Positions 32,471-41,486 of a stretch of DNA of 64,000 nt are shown piece by piece (the stretch's first letter is position 1; every line of letters begins with the position of its first letter). This DNA comes from Acidimicrobiales bacterium (GTDB taxonomy: Bacteria; Actinomycetota; Acidimicrobiia; Acidimicrobiales; Aldehydirespiratoraceae), in the NCBI GenBank assembly GCA_029263175.1, contig JAJCXZ010000049.1:157506-221505 (forward strand). Reading direction: 5' to 3'. The notes under the pieces are model-generated. The model saw nothing but the letters and a program-made list of their open reading frames with translations, searched no databases and was not told where the DNA came from. A program made the translations under genes and the position numbers.

Positions 32471-34341
32471 TACTCGCTCTCCTCGAACGTAATCAGAATC
32501 TGGTTGCTTGCGACTTGTTCGCCGGGCGCCACCCGGACCTCGGCCACGACACCTGGCCCACCAGCGGTGAGCGTGTGCAGCATCTTCATGGCCTCGATGA
32601 CCACGATCGGATCGGTGCCGTCGACCCTCTGGCCGGGCTCGGCGAGTACCTCAGCGACGACGGCCGGGAACGGAGCGACGACCGCACCGGCGTGACCATG
32701 GGACCCCGCTGACTCCGGCGCCCAGTGCTCGGATCGACTCAGCACCGAGAAGGTGTGCGATTGGCCGCCCTCGTTGACGACGACGGTTCGAGCGGTGGAG
32801 TCGACGATCGCCGAGTGGCTTGGCACCGGATGCACCTCGTGCACCTCGCCGTGGGTGTCGCGTACCGCTACGGTGCGAATTCCGACATGAGGTGTGAACC
32901 GGCGGTCGCCCTGCGCCGACCATGCTTCTGAAGACCCTGGCCCTGACGTGGTGGCGTCGGCAAGAAACGCCCCGGCGGCACGGGCGGCGGCTTCTGGCGT
33001 GCCGTAGTCGCCGGGAAGGGGCGATTCGTCGAGGAATCGGGTGGTGACCCGACCATCCATGATCTCCCGGCGATCGATCAGCCAGCGATGGAAGCCCGTG
33101 TTGGTGACGAGGCCGCCGACGAGCAACCCGTCGAGCGCACGGCGGAGCTCGCGCAGCGCGGCGTCTCGGTTGACGCTGTGGACGACGAGTTTGGCGACCA
33201 TCGGGTCGTAGTGCGGAGTGATCTGGGAGCCGACTTCGATGCCGGATTCCCACCGCACCCCGTCGGGAACCGACAGAACCGTGATCCGACCAAGCTGCGG
33301 GGCGAAGTCATTGGTGGCATCCTCCGCATTGATCCGAGCCTCGAAGGCGTGACCGGTGAAGGTGACATCGCCGGTGGTGAGGCCGAGTTCGCCGCCACCG
33401 GCGACTCGGAGCTGAAGCTCGACGAGATCGAGACCCGTGATCTCCTCGGTGACCGGGTGCTCGACCTGGAGACGAGTGTTCATCTCGAGGAAGAAGTAAT
33501 CGCCGGTTTCGTCATCGACCACGAACTCGACCGTGCCGGTGGAGTCGTAGTCGATCGATTCGGTGAGGCGCACCGCCGATTCGCGAAGACCGGTGGTCGT
33601 GGACTCGGGCAGGTTCGGGGCGGGAGCTTCTTCGAGCAGCTTCTGGTAGCGCCGCTGGACCGAGCACTCGCGTGTGCCGAGGTCGACGGCGGCGCCGTGG
33701 GAGTCGCCGACTATCTGGACCTCGACATGGCGGGGTCGGGTGATGAAGCGTTCGACGATCACCCGTCCATCACCGAAGTTTCGTTCAGCCTCGGAAACGG
33801 CTTCGGTGAGGGCGTTGTCGAAGTCGCCGGCAAGGTTGGCAATGCGGATTCCCTTGCCACCGCCTCCGGCGGCGGCCTTCACGAGAATGGGGTAGCCGAT
33901 GCGCTCAGCGGCCGCGGCCAGATCAGCGGGCTCCTGTGAATCGGAGAAGCCGGGGATGATCGGCACTCGGGCCTCTGCGGCCAGACGGCGAGCCTCGATC
34001 TTCGAGCCCATGGTGGCGATTGCTTCGGGCTTCGGTCCGACCCAGATCAGGCCGGCATCGATGACGGCCTGGGCGAATCCGGCGTTCTCGGAGAGGAAGC
34101 CATAGCCGGGATGAACGGCATCGGCTCCGGTCTCCGCGACCGCGGCGAGAATACGTTCGGTCGAGAGGTAGGACTCGGCCAGCGCCGCCGGGCCGATGCA
34201 GACGGCACGATCAGCGTCGATGGTGAATGGCGCGCCACGGTCGGGTTCGGCGAAGACCGCAACGGTTTCGTGCCCCAACCGACGAGCGGTGCGAATGACT
34301 CGGCGAGCAATCTCGCCCCGGTTGGCAATCAGCAAACGCAT
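32470..34341 (-). CDS. biotin-dependent acyl-CoA carboxylase, biotin carboxylase/BCCP subunit
   Basis: The 623-residue alpha subunit has a complete biotin carboxylase part (IANRGEIARRVIRTARRLG, KAAAGGGGKGIRI, FLEMNTRLQVEHPVTEEITGLDLVE) and a C-terminal biotinyl domain with EAMKM (Lys586 is the biotin site). With the beta subunit just upstream it carboxylates an acyl-CoA. Subunit style and context fit methylcrotonyl-CoA or geranyl-CoA carboxylase, but acetyl/propionyl-CoA cannot be excluded from the alpha subunit. It lies 21 bp after the beta gene. Confidence 0.9.
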   Translation of the reverse strand: MRLLIANRGEIARRVIRTARRLGHETVAVFAEPDRGAPFTIDADRAVCIGPAALAESYLSTERILAAVAETGADAVHPGYGFLSENAGFAQAVIDAGLIWVGPKPEAIATMGSKIEARRLAAEARVPIIPGFSDSQEPADLAAAAERIGYPILVKAAAGGGGKGIRIANLAGDFDNALTEAVSEAERNFGDGRVIVERFITRPRHVEVQIVGDSHGAAVDLGTRECSVQRRYQKLLEEAPAPNLPESTTTGLRESAVRLTESIDYDSTGTVEFVVDDETGDYFFLEMNTRLQVEHPVTEEITGLDLVELQLRVAGGGELGLTTGDVTFTGHAFEARINAEDATNDFAPQLGRITVLSVPDGVRWESGIEVGSQITPHYDPMVAKLVVHSVNRDAALRELRRALDGLLVGGLVTNTGFHRWLIDRREIMDGRVTTRFLDESPLPGDYGTPEAAARAAGAFLADATTSGPGSSEAWSAQGDRRFTPHVGIRTVAVRDTHGEVHEVHPVPSHSAIVDSTARTVVVNEGGQSHTFSVLSRSEHWAPESAGSHGHAGAVVAPFPAVVAEVLAEPGQRVDGTDPIVVIEAMKMLHTLTAGGPGVVAEVRVAPGEQVASNQILITFEESE

Positions 34342-34362
34342 GGCATCACATCCGGTAGACAG

Positions 34363-35985
34363 TCACATTCGGTACACCAGGCCGGGGCCCGGTGCAGGTT
34401 CGTCTTGGCGCGCCGCGATGGCGAGGCAGAGCCCAAGCGCGTCGCGGGTGTCGACCGGGTCGATCAAGCCGTCGTCCCAGAGGCGCGACGTGGCGTAGTA
34501 GGGGTCCGACTGGGTCTCGTATTGACCGCGTACCTCGGCGCGCAGTGCCGCGATTTCTTCATCGGTGGTCTCTGCGCCCTTCATGCCGCCGAGGCGAATG
34601 TCGACCAGCACCGTTTCGGCGGTGTCGGCCGCCATCGTGGCGATTCGTGAATTGGGCCAGGCGAAGAGCATTCGGGGATTGAAGCCACGACCGCACATGC
34701 CGTAGTTGCCGGCGCCGTATGACCCGCCGATCAGCACGGTGTACTTCGGCACGGTGGCATTGGCGACGGCGGCGACCATCTTGGCGCCGTTCTTGGCGAT
34801 GCCGCCGGCTTCGGAGTCACGGCCGACCATGTAGCCCGATGTGTTCTGCAGGAAGAGCAGGGGGATTCTGCGTTGCTCGCAGAGCTCGATGAAGTGAGTG
34901 GCCTTGAGGGCGGCCTCACTGAAGATGATGCCGTTGTTGGCGATGATGCCGACGAGGTGGCCCCACACGCGAGCGAAGCCGACGATGATCGACTCGCCCC
35001 ATTCGGGCTTGAAAGGCGAGAACTCCGAGCCATCGACCATCCGGGCGATGATCTCGGTGGCGTCGAAAGGGATGCGATCATCAGCGGAGATGATCCCGTA
35101 GATCTCCTCGGCGTCGTAGATCGGGGCGGTCGGCTCCTGCCAGTCGGCCCACGACTGACGGTCAGCGACTGCTCGCTGGTTCGTGGTCTCGCAGATTTCG
35201 CGGAGCTTGCCGTAGGCCTCTCGCTCGGTGGCAGCCATGTAGTCGCTGACGCCGGAGACACGGGTGTGAAGCTCGGCGCCGCCGAGGTCGTCGGGTTCGA
35301 TGATCTCGCCGAGCGCTGCCTTCACGATGGGAGGACCGCCGAGGAAGATCCGGCCGATGCCCTCGACCATGATGACTTCATCGCTGAGAGCGGGTACGTA
35401 CGCGCCCCCGGCCGTGCATCCGCCGAGCACGACCGAGAGCTGGGGTAGGCCCTGGGCCGACAACCGGGCCTGCCGGTAGAACGAGCCGCCGAAATGATCC
35501 TTGTCCGGGAAGATCTCATCCTGAAGGGGAAGAAACGCGCCGCCCGAGTCAACGAGATAGATGACGCCGAGGCCGTTTTCTTCCGCGATCTCTTGGGCGC
35601 GTACGTGCTTCTTGATCGCCATCGGAACGAGCGAGCCGCCCTTCAGCGTGGCGTCGTTGGCGATGAAGACGTAGGGCGCACCGTGCACAACCCCGATACC
35701 GGTGACGATGCCGGCACCGGGCACCTCGTCGTTGTACTGGCCATGACCGGCCAGCGTCGAGAATTCGAGGAACGGCGTGCCGTGGTCGGTGACCAGGTCG
35801 ATGCGGTCGCGCACCATGACCTTGCCCCGGGCGAGATGGCGCTCGATCGAGCGCTCACGGCCACGACCGCCGTCGATGGTGTATTGCATGCGGGCCTCGA
35901 GCGTCGCCACGAGGGATTCGTATGCGGCAGCGTTGTCGGCGAACGCCGCACCGCCAGTGTCGATCCGTGACTCGATTGGTCTCAT
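34363..35985 (-). CDS. acyl-CoA carboxylase carboxyltransferase subunit (methylcrotonyl-CoA carboxylase beta type)
   Basis: 540 residues with both halves of the carboxyltransferase: HLARGKVMVRDRIDLVTD, GSLVPMAIKKHVRAQEIAEEN, YLVDSGGAFLPLQDEIFPDKDHFG, GGCTAGGAYVPALSDE, FLGGPPIVKAALGE, and in the C half LFLQNTSGYMVGRDSEAGGIAKNGAKMVAAVANATVPKYTVLIGGSYGAGNYGMCGR. This pattern is closest to MccB/LiuB-type subunits. The ATG at 35985 overlaps the TetR stop by 4 bp; the longer upstream frame is a shadow of the TetR gene. Confidence 0.88.
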   Translation of the reverse strand: MRPIESRIDTGGAAFADNAAAYESLVATLEARMQYTIDGGRGRERSIERHLARGKVMVRDRIDLVTDHGTPFLEFSTLAGHGQYNDEVPGAGIVTGIGVVHGAPYVFIANDATLKGGSLVPMAIKKHVRAQEIAEENGLGVIYLVDSGGAFLPLQDEIFPDKDHFGGSFYRQARLSAQGLPQLSVVLGGCTAGGAYVPALSDEVIMVEGIGRIFLGGPPIVKAALGEIIEPDDLGGAELHTRVSGVSDYMAATEREAYGKLREICETTNQRAVADRQSWADWQEPTAPIYDAEEIYGIISADDRIPFDATEIIARMVDGSEFSPFKPEWGESIIVGFARVWGHLVGIIANNGIIFSEAALKATHFIELCEQRRIPLLFLQNTSGYMVGRDSEAGGIAKNGAKMVAAVANATVPKYTVLIGGSYGAGNYGMCGRGFNPRMLFAWPNSRIATMAADTAETVLVDIRLGGMKGAETTDEEIAALRAEVRGQYETQSDPYYATSRLWDDGLIDPVDTRDALGLCLAIAARQDEPAPGPGLVYRM

Positions 35986-36584
35986 GCGGCAGCCTCCTGT
36001 GAGAGTCCGTCCCAGAATTGATTGGTGATGGCGGTGGCCAGAGTGTCGAGGTTTCCCCGGCTCGGATCGAACCACTCGACGCTGGCGTTCATGGCCCCGA
36101 AGAGGAGCAGTCGATGGAGGCCGAGCGGAGTCGAAGCGGCGATTGCTCCCGAGCCCACGAGTTCGCCCAGGAGATCGGTCCACATCGCTTCGTAGGCATC
36201 TCGCACCGGCACGATCAGGTCGCGAACTTCCGTCGGGGCGGTGCGAAACGTGGTGACATGGGCTGCTGTGTAGGGCCCGTTCTCGAAGAGGGCTGCGAGG
36301 TGGGCGCGAACGTGGGCCGCCACACGCTCGCGATCGGGAAGGCCCGACGTTGCCGTGTACGCCTCGTCGAACGCAGTCACCATGACCTCGATGCCGCGCT
36401 CGAAGATGGCGGACAGGAGCTCGTTCTTCGATCCGAAGTGGTAGTAGAGCGAGCCCGCCTTCATGCCCACGAGATCGGCGATTTGACGAAGTGAGGCCCC
36501 ATCGACGCCCCGCTCGATGAACAGGCCGGCGGCCCCGTCCATGATGCGTTGCTTCCCTGCGGAGGCATCGGTCGTAAGAGTCAC
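35982..36584 (-). CDS. TetR-family regulator of the carboxylase operon
   Basis: A 200-residue protein with the HTH GVDGASLRQIADLVGMKAGSLYYHFGSKNELLSAIF. It is the first gene of an operon with the carboxylase and the acyl-CoA dehydrogenase, like LiuR/AtuR-type systems. The GTG at 36584 is leaderless: TAGGTT ends 6 nt upstream. A 22-bp perfect palindrome fills the space between its -35 and -10, giving a clear autorepression site. Confidence 0.88.
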   Translation of the reverse strand: MTLTTDASAGKQRIMDGAAGLFIERGVDGASLRQIADLVGMKAGSLYYHFGSKNELLSAIFERGIEVMVTAFDEAYTATSGLPDRERVAAHVRAHLAALFENGPYTAAHVTTFRTAPTEVRDLIVPVRDAYEAMWTDLLGELVGSGAIAASTPLGLHRLLLFGAMNASVEWFDPSRGNLDTLATAITNQFWDGLSQEAAA

Positions 36585-36590
36585 GAGGGC

Positions 36591-36619
36591 AACCTACCTA
36601 ACGGCCGTTAGGTAGTCAA
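36591..36619 (-). promoter_or_regulatory. leaderless promoter and palindromic TetR operator
   Basis: Minus strand: TTGACT (36614-36619), exact 17-bp spacer, TAGGTT (36591-36596), then 6 nt to the GTG. CTACCTAACGG followed directly by its reverse complement spans 36594-36615, a perfect 22-bp palindrome covering the core promoter. Binding would exclude RNA polymerase. Confidence 0.85.
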
Positions 36620-36663
36620 GGGACGGGGACCTCAGGCCCTAACGACACCGGCGTTCACGTTCG

Positions 36664-36669
36664 TACGTT
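36664..36669 (+). promoter_or_regulatory. -10 box of the universal stress protein gene
   Basis: TACGTT lies 6 nt before the ATG at 36676, indicating a leaderless transcript. No good -35 is visible at the expected distance. Confidence 0.45.
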
Positions 36670-36675
36670 GAGGAC

Positions 36676-37494
36676 ATGTACCAGCGAATAATCGTCCCCG
36701 TTGACGGCTCACAGCGATCCTGGGATGCCGTCGAAGCGGCGGCGGCCCTGGCCGAACGCTGGGAGTGTCCACTCGAGATCGTCTCTGTTGTTCGTTTCGA
36801 ATCGGTTCGAGCGCAGGTTGAGGCAGAGATGCACCAGCTGGCCAAAACTGCCGACTGGGGGACCGACGCCACGGTGACTGTGTTGGCGGGCATCGACCGG
36901 TCGTCGGCCGAGTTCGTCGCCGGGTTGGTGAACGATGTCCCCGGCTCGCTGGTGGTGATGTCGACCACCGGTCACGGTCGCAGCGCTGCGGTGCTCGGAA
37001 GTACCGCGAATGAGATTGTGGCGAACACGACCACACCAGTCCTGCTCTACGGCCCACACGCGAACACGCGAGCACCGGCCGGAGACACACTGGTTCTTGC
37101 CGTCGACGGCACATCGCGTTCCGAAGAAGCTGTTGGCCTCGCTGGGGCATGGTCGATCGCCCTCCATGTCGAACCCTGGGTGGTGACCGTGGTGAACCCC
37201 GATGTCGAGGTCTCGGTTGATACCCACGACGATGTGGTCGCCATGCACGTCGCCCGCCATCTCGGCGACCTGACCGGCAAGCCAGTGCAGTTCGAAACGT
37301 TGCACGACAAGCGCCCCGCCGTCGCCCTCACCGATTTCGCCTCCAGCATCAACGCTGCGCTCCTGATCGAGGCCACCCACGCCCGCGAAGGCGCCGATCG
37401 TCTGCGACATGGCAGTGTGGCGATGGCGTCCGTTCGCCACGCTCGCTTGCCGGTGCTGCTGATGCACGGCGTGGGGAGTCGATTGACCGCCTGA
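36676..37494 (+). CDS. universal stress protein, two Usp domains
   Basis: 272 residues. The first domain starts YQRIIVPVDGSQRSWDAVEAAAALAE and ends with the ATP-binding segment STTGHGRSAAVLGSTANEIVANTTTPVLLYGP. The second starts TLVLAVDGTSRSEEAVGLAGAWS and lacks a clear GxxGHGR loop, so it is probably structural. It precedes the second CstB-like gene by 25 bp, though that gene has its own -10-like box. It is divergent from the TetR-carboxylase operon. Confidence 0.87.
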   Translation: MYQRIIVPVDGSQRSWDAVEAAAALAERWECPLEIVSVVRFESVRAQVEAEMHQLAKTADWGTDATVTVLAGIDRSSAEFVAGLVNDVPGSLVVMSTTGHGRSAAVLGSTANEIVANTTTPVLLYGPHANTRAPAGDTLVLAVDGTSRSEEAVGLAGAWSIALHVEPWVVTVVNPDVEVSVDTHDDVVAMHVARHLGDLTGKPVQFETLHDKRPAVALTDFASSINAALLIEATHAREGADRLRHGSVAMASVRHARLPVLLMHGVGSRLTA

Positions 37495-37505
37495 TCGAAA
37501 GACCG

Positions 37506-37511
37506 TACGTT
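37506..37511 (+). promoter_or_regulatory. -10 box of the second CstB-like gene
   Basis: TACGTT lies 8 nt before the GTG at 37520. No ATACCCC/GGGGTAT operator is present here, in contrast to the paralogue at 1271. Confidence 0.4.
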
Positions 37512-37519
37512 TCGAGTTT

Positions 37520-38890
37520 GTGATCTTCGAACAGCACTATCTCGATTGTTTGTCCCAGGCCTCGTACTTCATCGGCGATGAGTCGACCGGCCGTGCGGTG
37601 GTCATCGATCCCCGCCGAGATATCGCTCCCTACCTCGAGACCGCGGCCGAACACGGCATGACGATCGAGTTGGTGCTCGAGACGCACTTCCACGCCGACT
37701 TCCTGTCCGGCCATCTCGAGATGGCCGCAGCCACGGGCGCGAAGATCGCCTACGGCTCGGTCGCGGAGACAGAGTTCGAGTCGCTGGCGCTTGCTGACGG
37801 CCACCGGGTGGAGCTCGGCGAAGTCGTGCTCGAAGTTCGACATACACCGGGCCACACTCCCGAATCGATCAGCATCGTGGTCTGGGAATCCGCCGATGCC
37901 GAAGAGCCCTACGGCGTGCTCACCGGCGACACGTTGTTCATCGGCGACGTCGGTCGCCCTGACCTTCTTTCATCGCGTGGCGTCACGAGCGAGGACCTTG
38001 CCGCCGATCTCTACGACTCGCTGCACGATCGCCTGATGACCCTGCCCGACTCCACTCGGGTGTACCCGGGCCATGGCGCGGGCTCGTCGTGTGGCAAGAA
38101 CCTGAGCAGCGATACGTGGTCGACCATCGGTGTGCAGCGCACCGACAACTACGCCGTTCAGCCGATGAGCAAGGACGCCTTCGTGGCCGCCGTCACCGAC
38201 GGCCAGACCGCGCCACCTGCCTACTTCGCCTACGACGCATCGCTCAACCGTGAGAACCGTGACCTTCTCGACGAGTCGAGCCGGCCGGAAGCGCTCGAAC
38301 TCGCCGATGTGATCTTCAGGCAGCGAATGGGCGCCATCGTTCTCGACACACGCGATCCCAACGAGTTCGCGGCCGGACACCTCATGGGTGCGATCAATAT
38401 CGGGCTCGCCGGTCGATACGCCGAGTTCGCCGGCGGCGTCATTCAGCCCGGTGCCGCGATCGTTCTCGTCACCGATGATGGTCTCGAACTGGAGGCCAAG
38501 ATCCGCCTTGCCCGAATCGGCTTCGACAATGTGGTCGGCTACCTGGCCAACCCGATCGTGGCGCTGGCCGACAATCCCGAGGAGGTGAGCCGCAGCAGCC
38601 GCGTGGATGTAGCCGGCCTCACCGCCGCCATGGCCGATATCGACGATCTCCAGCTGGTCGACATTCGACAGCCTGGCGAGACCGACGGAGGCATCATCGA
38701 AGGCGCAATCACGATTCCGCTGACCCGCCTCAACGAACGGATCGCGACGCTCGACGCCTCGAAGCCGACGATCGTCTACTGCGCCGGCGGGTTCCGCTCA
38801 TCAATCGCAGCATCGCGCATGATGGCGGCCGGTTTCGGCGACGTCTCCGACCTGCTCGGTGGATACGGAGCCTGGGAAGCGGCGGTCTAG
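37520..38890 (+). CDS. second CstB-like persulfide dioxygenase-rhodanese
   Basis: 456 residues, the same length and order as the protein at 1271: MBL domain with His56, His58, Asp60 and His65 in THFHADFLSGH, a middle rhodanese without active cysteine, and an active C-terminal rhodanese with Cys421 in YCAGGFRSS. It starts with GTG. Its own control region lacks the CstR-like operator, so it is probably expressed differently. Neighbours are a flavoprotein reductase fusion and YeeE/YedE transporters, again a sulfur setting. It is a diverged paralogue, not a recent duplicate. Confidence 0.87.
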   Translation: MIFEQHYLDCLSQASYFIGDESTGRAVVIDPRRDIAPYLETAAEHGMTIELVLETHFHADFLSGHLEMAAATGAKIAYGSVAETEFESLALADGHRVELGEVVLEVRHTPGHTPESISIVVWESADAEEPYGVLTGDTLFIGDVGRPDLLSSRGVTSEDLAADLYDSLHDRLMTLPDSTRVYPGHGAGSSCGKNLSSDTWSTIGVQRTDNYAVQPMSKDAFVAAVTDGQTAPPAYFAYDASLNRENRDLLDESSRPEALELADVIFRQRMGAIVLDTRDPNEFAAGHLMGAINIGLAGRYAEFAGGVIQPGAAIVLVTDDGLELEAKIRLARIGFDNVVGYLANPIVALADNPEEVSRSSRVDVAGLTAAMADIDDLQLVDIRQPGETDGGIIEGAITIPLTRLNERIATLDASKPTIVYCAGGFRSSIAASRMMAAGFGDVSDLLGGYGAWEAAV

Positions 38891-38892
38891 GC

Positions 38893-40647
38893 CTACCAAT
38901 ACTCTTCGTAGTGGATGTTGCCGGGCTGGCCTCGTCGATTCAGCACGAACCCCCGCTGCGTCAGGATCTGTACCACGCCCAGGGTGTCCGGGAACTCGGG
39001 GCCGTCGTCACCCTCCTCAGGGAGACCGATCATCGCCGGATTACCGCAGAGATAGACGTTGGTCGTCGCCGGGTCCAGGGTGACGCCGTGCCGACTCAAC
39101 TCATCTGACAACAAGAGGTCCTGGATGTACCGCTTGGGCACGTCCGGCTCGCGGGTCGGCAGCGGCACGTAGTGGTAGTTGGGATAGCGAGCCTCAAGAG
39201 TGCGATGGGCCTCCAGGTACCCGAGGTCGGCCCACTGACGGACGGACACGGCGGACAGGATCGGCCCGAAGTGGCCCTTGCGCAGCAATTCGATCGCCAT
39301 CGCGTTGTGGGGAGCTTCGCCGGTGCCGGTCGATAGCAGGAGCACGGTCGAGGCGGGGTCCTCCACGGCGCCGAGGGTGTAGCGTCCAGTGACCTTCGGA
39401 CCGAGATAGATCCGATCGCCGGGCCGTTTCTGCGCGAGCCGCGGCGTCAGTTCGGGGATGTTCGCCTCGGTGGGCGGGACGAGCACGATGTAGAACTCGA
39501 GCTCATCGAGTGCGCCTTCGTCGGCGAGATAACCCTGATCGTCGAAGATGCGTGAGCTGATCGAGTATGACCGGCGCACCAGCCGATCCCATCGAGCATC
39601 GAGATTCGGATCGACTGCATCGTCCACTCGGGGTTCCCAGGAGCCGAGACCGAGGGTGGCGTACTGGCCGGGCACGAAGGAGGTTCCGCCGTGGTCGGGC
39701 TTCACCCGCAGAACCCACAGGTCGGAGTGTGTCGGCTCGAAATGCGTGATGACCGCGTTGTAGTGCTCGTTGCGCAACTCGTCGAGAACGCCGGTGTTGC
39801 GTTGGCGGCGATGAAGACTGGATGGCTCGGGTCCGATGTCGAGCTCCGGGAAGCACGCCGCCGCGATGTCGCGGCCCGCTCGCCAGCCCGGTGTTGTGGT
39901 GGGCACGCAGTTGCCCTCCGGTTCGCCGACGAACCAGACGAGGCCCGTCGCCATCGCCTCATCGGTCGCGCCGACATCCTCGGGCTGCAACGTCTCTCGC
40001 CGCGACGCAAAGACGACCTGGTCGACCTGCAGGTCTGGTGTGCGGCGATCGTTGAAGTAGGCCATCGGGTAGCCATCGACGTCGCCGATCTGATCAGGCA
40101 CCGAGCGATACAGGATCGTGGCTCGGCGTTCGCGCTCGAGGCGGCGGAGCAGGTTGTCGCCGGCAGGGGAGAGGCGCGTCGGATCCATGCCACCGGCGGC
40201 CAGCACAACTCGGGCCCCGGTGGCCGCGACGGTTGCGGTCAGCTCGACCGCGTGATCGGTGTAGCCGACGACCAGAACGTCGTGATCGTCGAGACGTTCC
40301 AGTTCGGTGATCTCATCGATGTGAATACGAGCGCTTTCGGTGACCGGAATCGGTGGTTCCCAGTCAGGGCGGCGACGCCGGTCGGCCACCAGGCAACAAC
40401 GCGTGCGGTACTCCTGCTTGTTGGTGCGGACAAGCACACGATCGGGGCCGATGGCCTCGATCGACTCCACACACTCGCCGTAGCCGATGTCGAGTGCGTT
40501 CTCTCCCACAAGTTCGGGAAAAGTGATGTGTTGATGCTCTTCGATGATTCGAACGAGGGGCAACCCCAGCCGCAACGAGGAGACAGCGACGGACAGGCCA
40601 CCGGCAAGGCCGCCAAGGATCACCAGGTCGTAGTCGTGAGAACTCAT
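38893..40647 (-). CDS. fused FAD/NAD(P)-binding disulfide-reductase-like domain and ferredoxin-NADP reductase-like domain
   Basis: 584 residues. The N-terminal ~250 residues resemble soluble transhydrogenase/pyridine nucleotide-disulfide oxidoreductases, but the dinucleotide motif is LGGLAGGLSVA instead of GxGxxG, and the redox CxxxxC pair is absent. The C-terminal half is a complete FNR: FAD motif RRSYSISS (358-365), NADP region STGTGEAPHNAM (439-450) and VYLCGNPAMIG. The fusion may pass electrons between NAD(P)H pools or to a partner. It overlaps the downstream part of the methyltransferase gene by 4 bp and is convergent with the second CstB-like gene. Function not established. Confidence 0.75.
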   Translation of the reverse strand: MSSHDYDLVILGGLAGGLSVAVSSLRLGLPLVRIIEEHQHITFPELVGENALDIGYGECVESIEAIGPDRVLVRTNKQEYRTRCCLVADRRRRPDWEPPIPVTESARIHIDEITELERLDDHDVLVVGYTDHAVELTATVAATGARVVLAAGGMDPTRLSPAGDNLLRRLERERRATILYRSVPDQIGDVDGYPMAYFNDRRTPDLQVDQVVFASRRETLQPEDVGATDEAMATGLVWFVGEPEGNCVPTTTPGWRAGRDIAAACFPELDIGPEPSSLHRRQRNTGVLDELRNEHYNAVITHFEPTHSDLWVLRVKPDHGGTSFVPGQYATLGLGSWEPRVDDAVDPNLDARWDRLVRRSYSISSRIFDDQGYLADEGALDELEFYIVLVPPTEANIPELTPRLAQKRPGDRIYLGPKVTGRYTLGAVEDPASTVLLLSTGTGEAPHNAMAIELLRKGHFGPILSAVSVRQWADLGYLEAHRTLEARYPNYHYVPLPTREPDVPKRYIQDLLLSDELSRHGVTLDPATTNVYLCGNPAMIGLPEEGDDGPEFPDTLGVVQILTQRGFVLNRRGQPGNIHYEEYW

Positions 40648-41456
40648 CGCCAGGCCAGGATTTCCGTGTGAGGAATCAGGAAGAACCCGGTTGGTTCGTG
40701 CTCCCAGCTTCGCCATGCCTCAGAGATCTCGAGCAGGTCGGCCTCGGTGGCGAGTTTCATCTCCACCGCATGGCTGGCAAAGTCTGATGCCACCGCTCGC
40801 TCGGCCCATGTTCCGGCCCAGAATCGGCGCTGATCGGGTGTGGCATACGTCCAGGCCGATGCCGCCGGTTCGATCCTCTCGAAACCCGCCGCCATGGTCC
40901 ATCCGAGGAGGTGGCGTCCGGCGTTGGGGTCGACGCCGAGCCTCGCCCCGATCGATTGGTAGATCGACATCCAGCGGGTGAGCGCCGGTTTCTCGGGCGC
41001 CCAAACCATCCCTCCGTAGTCCGCATCGCGAACGGCCAGGACTCCACCAGGCCGTAGTACCCGCCGCATCTCGCGCAGGGCCGCAATCGGCTCGCGCAGG
41101 TGCTGCAGGACCTGATGTGCGTGCACGACGTCGAACGACGCATCGGTCTGGTCGAGTGCGTAGACATCGCCGGTCTCGAACGTCAGATTGTCGACCTCGT
41201 CGGGGATTGCCGCCGTTGCCTTTTCCACGACTGCCAGGACCGGCTCGATGCCGATCACGGCCCCAGGGGCGACTCGGCGAGCGAGGTCGATGGTGATCGA
41301 CCCGGGGCCGCTTCCCACGTCCAAGACCCGAGCGCCGGTCGCGAGGTGGGGCACGAGGTAGGCGGCAGAATTCGCCACCGTGCGCGCACCGTGGGAGCGA
41401 AGGACGGAATCATGGTGGCCGTGGGCGTAGTCGTCGGGCGGACGGTTCGATTGCAT
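40644..41456 (-). CDS. class I SAM-dependent methyltransferase (UbiE-like)
   Basis: 270 residues with SAM motif I VLDVGSGPGSITIDLARRV, acidic strand IGIEPV, motif DVVHAHQVLQHL and the post-motif LRPGGVLAVRDADYGGMVW. The fold resembles UbiE/menG-type enzymes; the substrate is unknown. Its stop overlaps the start of the flavoprotein fusion by 4 bp, so the two are cotranscribed. It is divergent from the YeeE/YedE genes, 30 bp away. A longer upstream frame has no homology and was not used. Confidence 0.83.
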   Translation of the reverse strand: MQSNRPPDDYAHGHHDSVLRSHGARTVANSAAYLVPHLATGARVLDVGSGPGSITIDLARRVAPGAVIGIEPVLAVVEKATAAIPDEVDNLTFETGDVYALDQTDASFDVVHAHQVLQHLREPIAALREMRRVLRPGGVLAVRDADYGGMVWAPEKPALTRWMSIYQSIGARLGVDPNAGRHLLGWTMAAGFERIEPAASAWTYATPDQRRFWAGTWAERAVASDFASHAVEMKLATEADLLEISEAWRSWEHEPTGFFLIPHTEILAWR

Positions 41457-41486
41457 GCAGTTCCATCTTCCGGCACAGTTCTCCGG

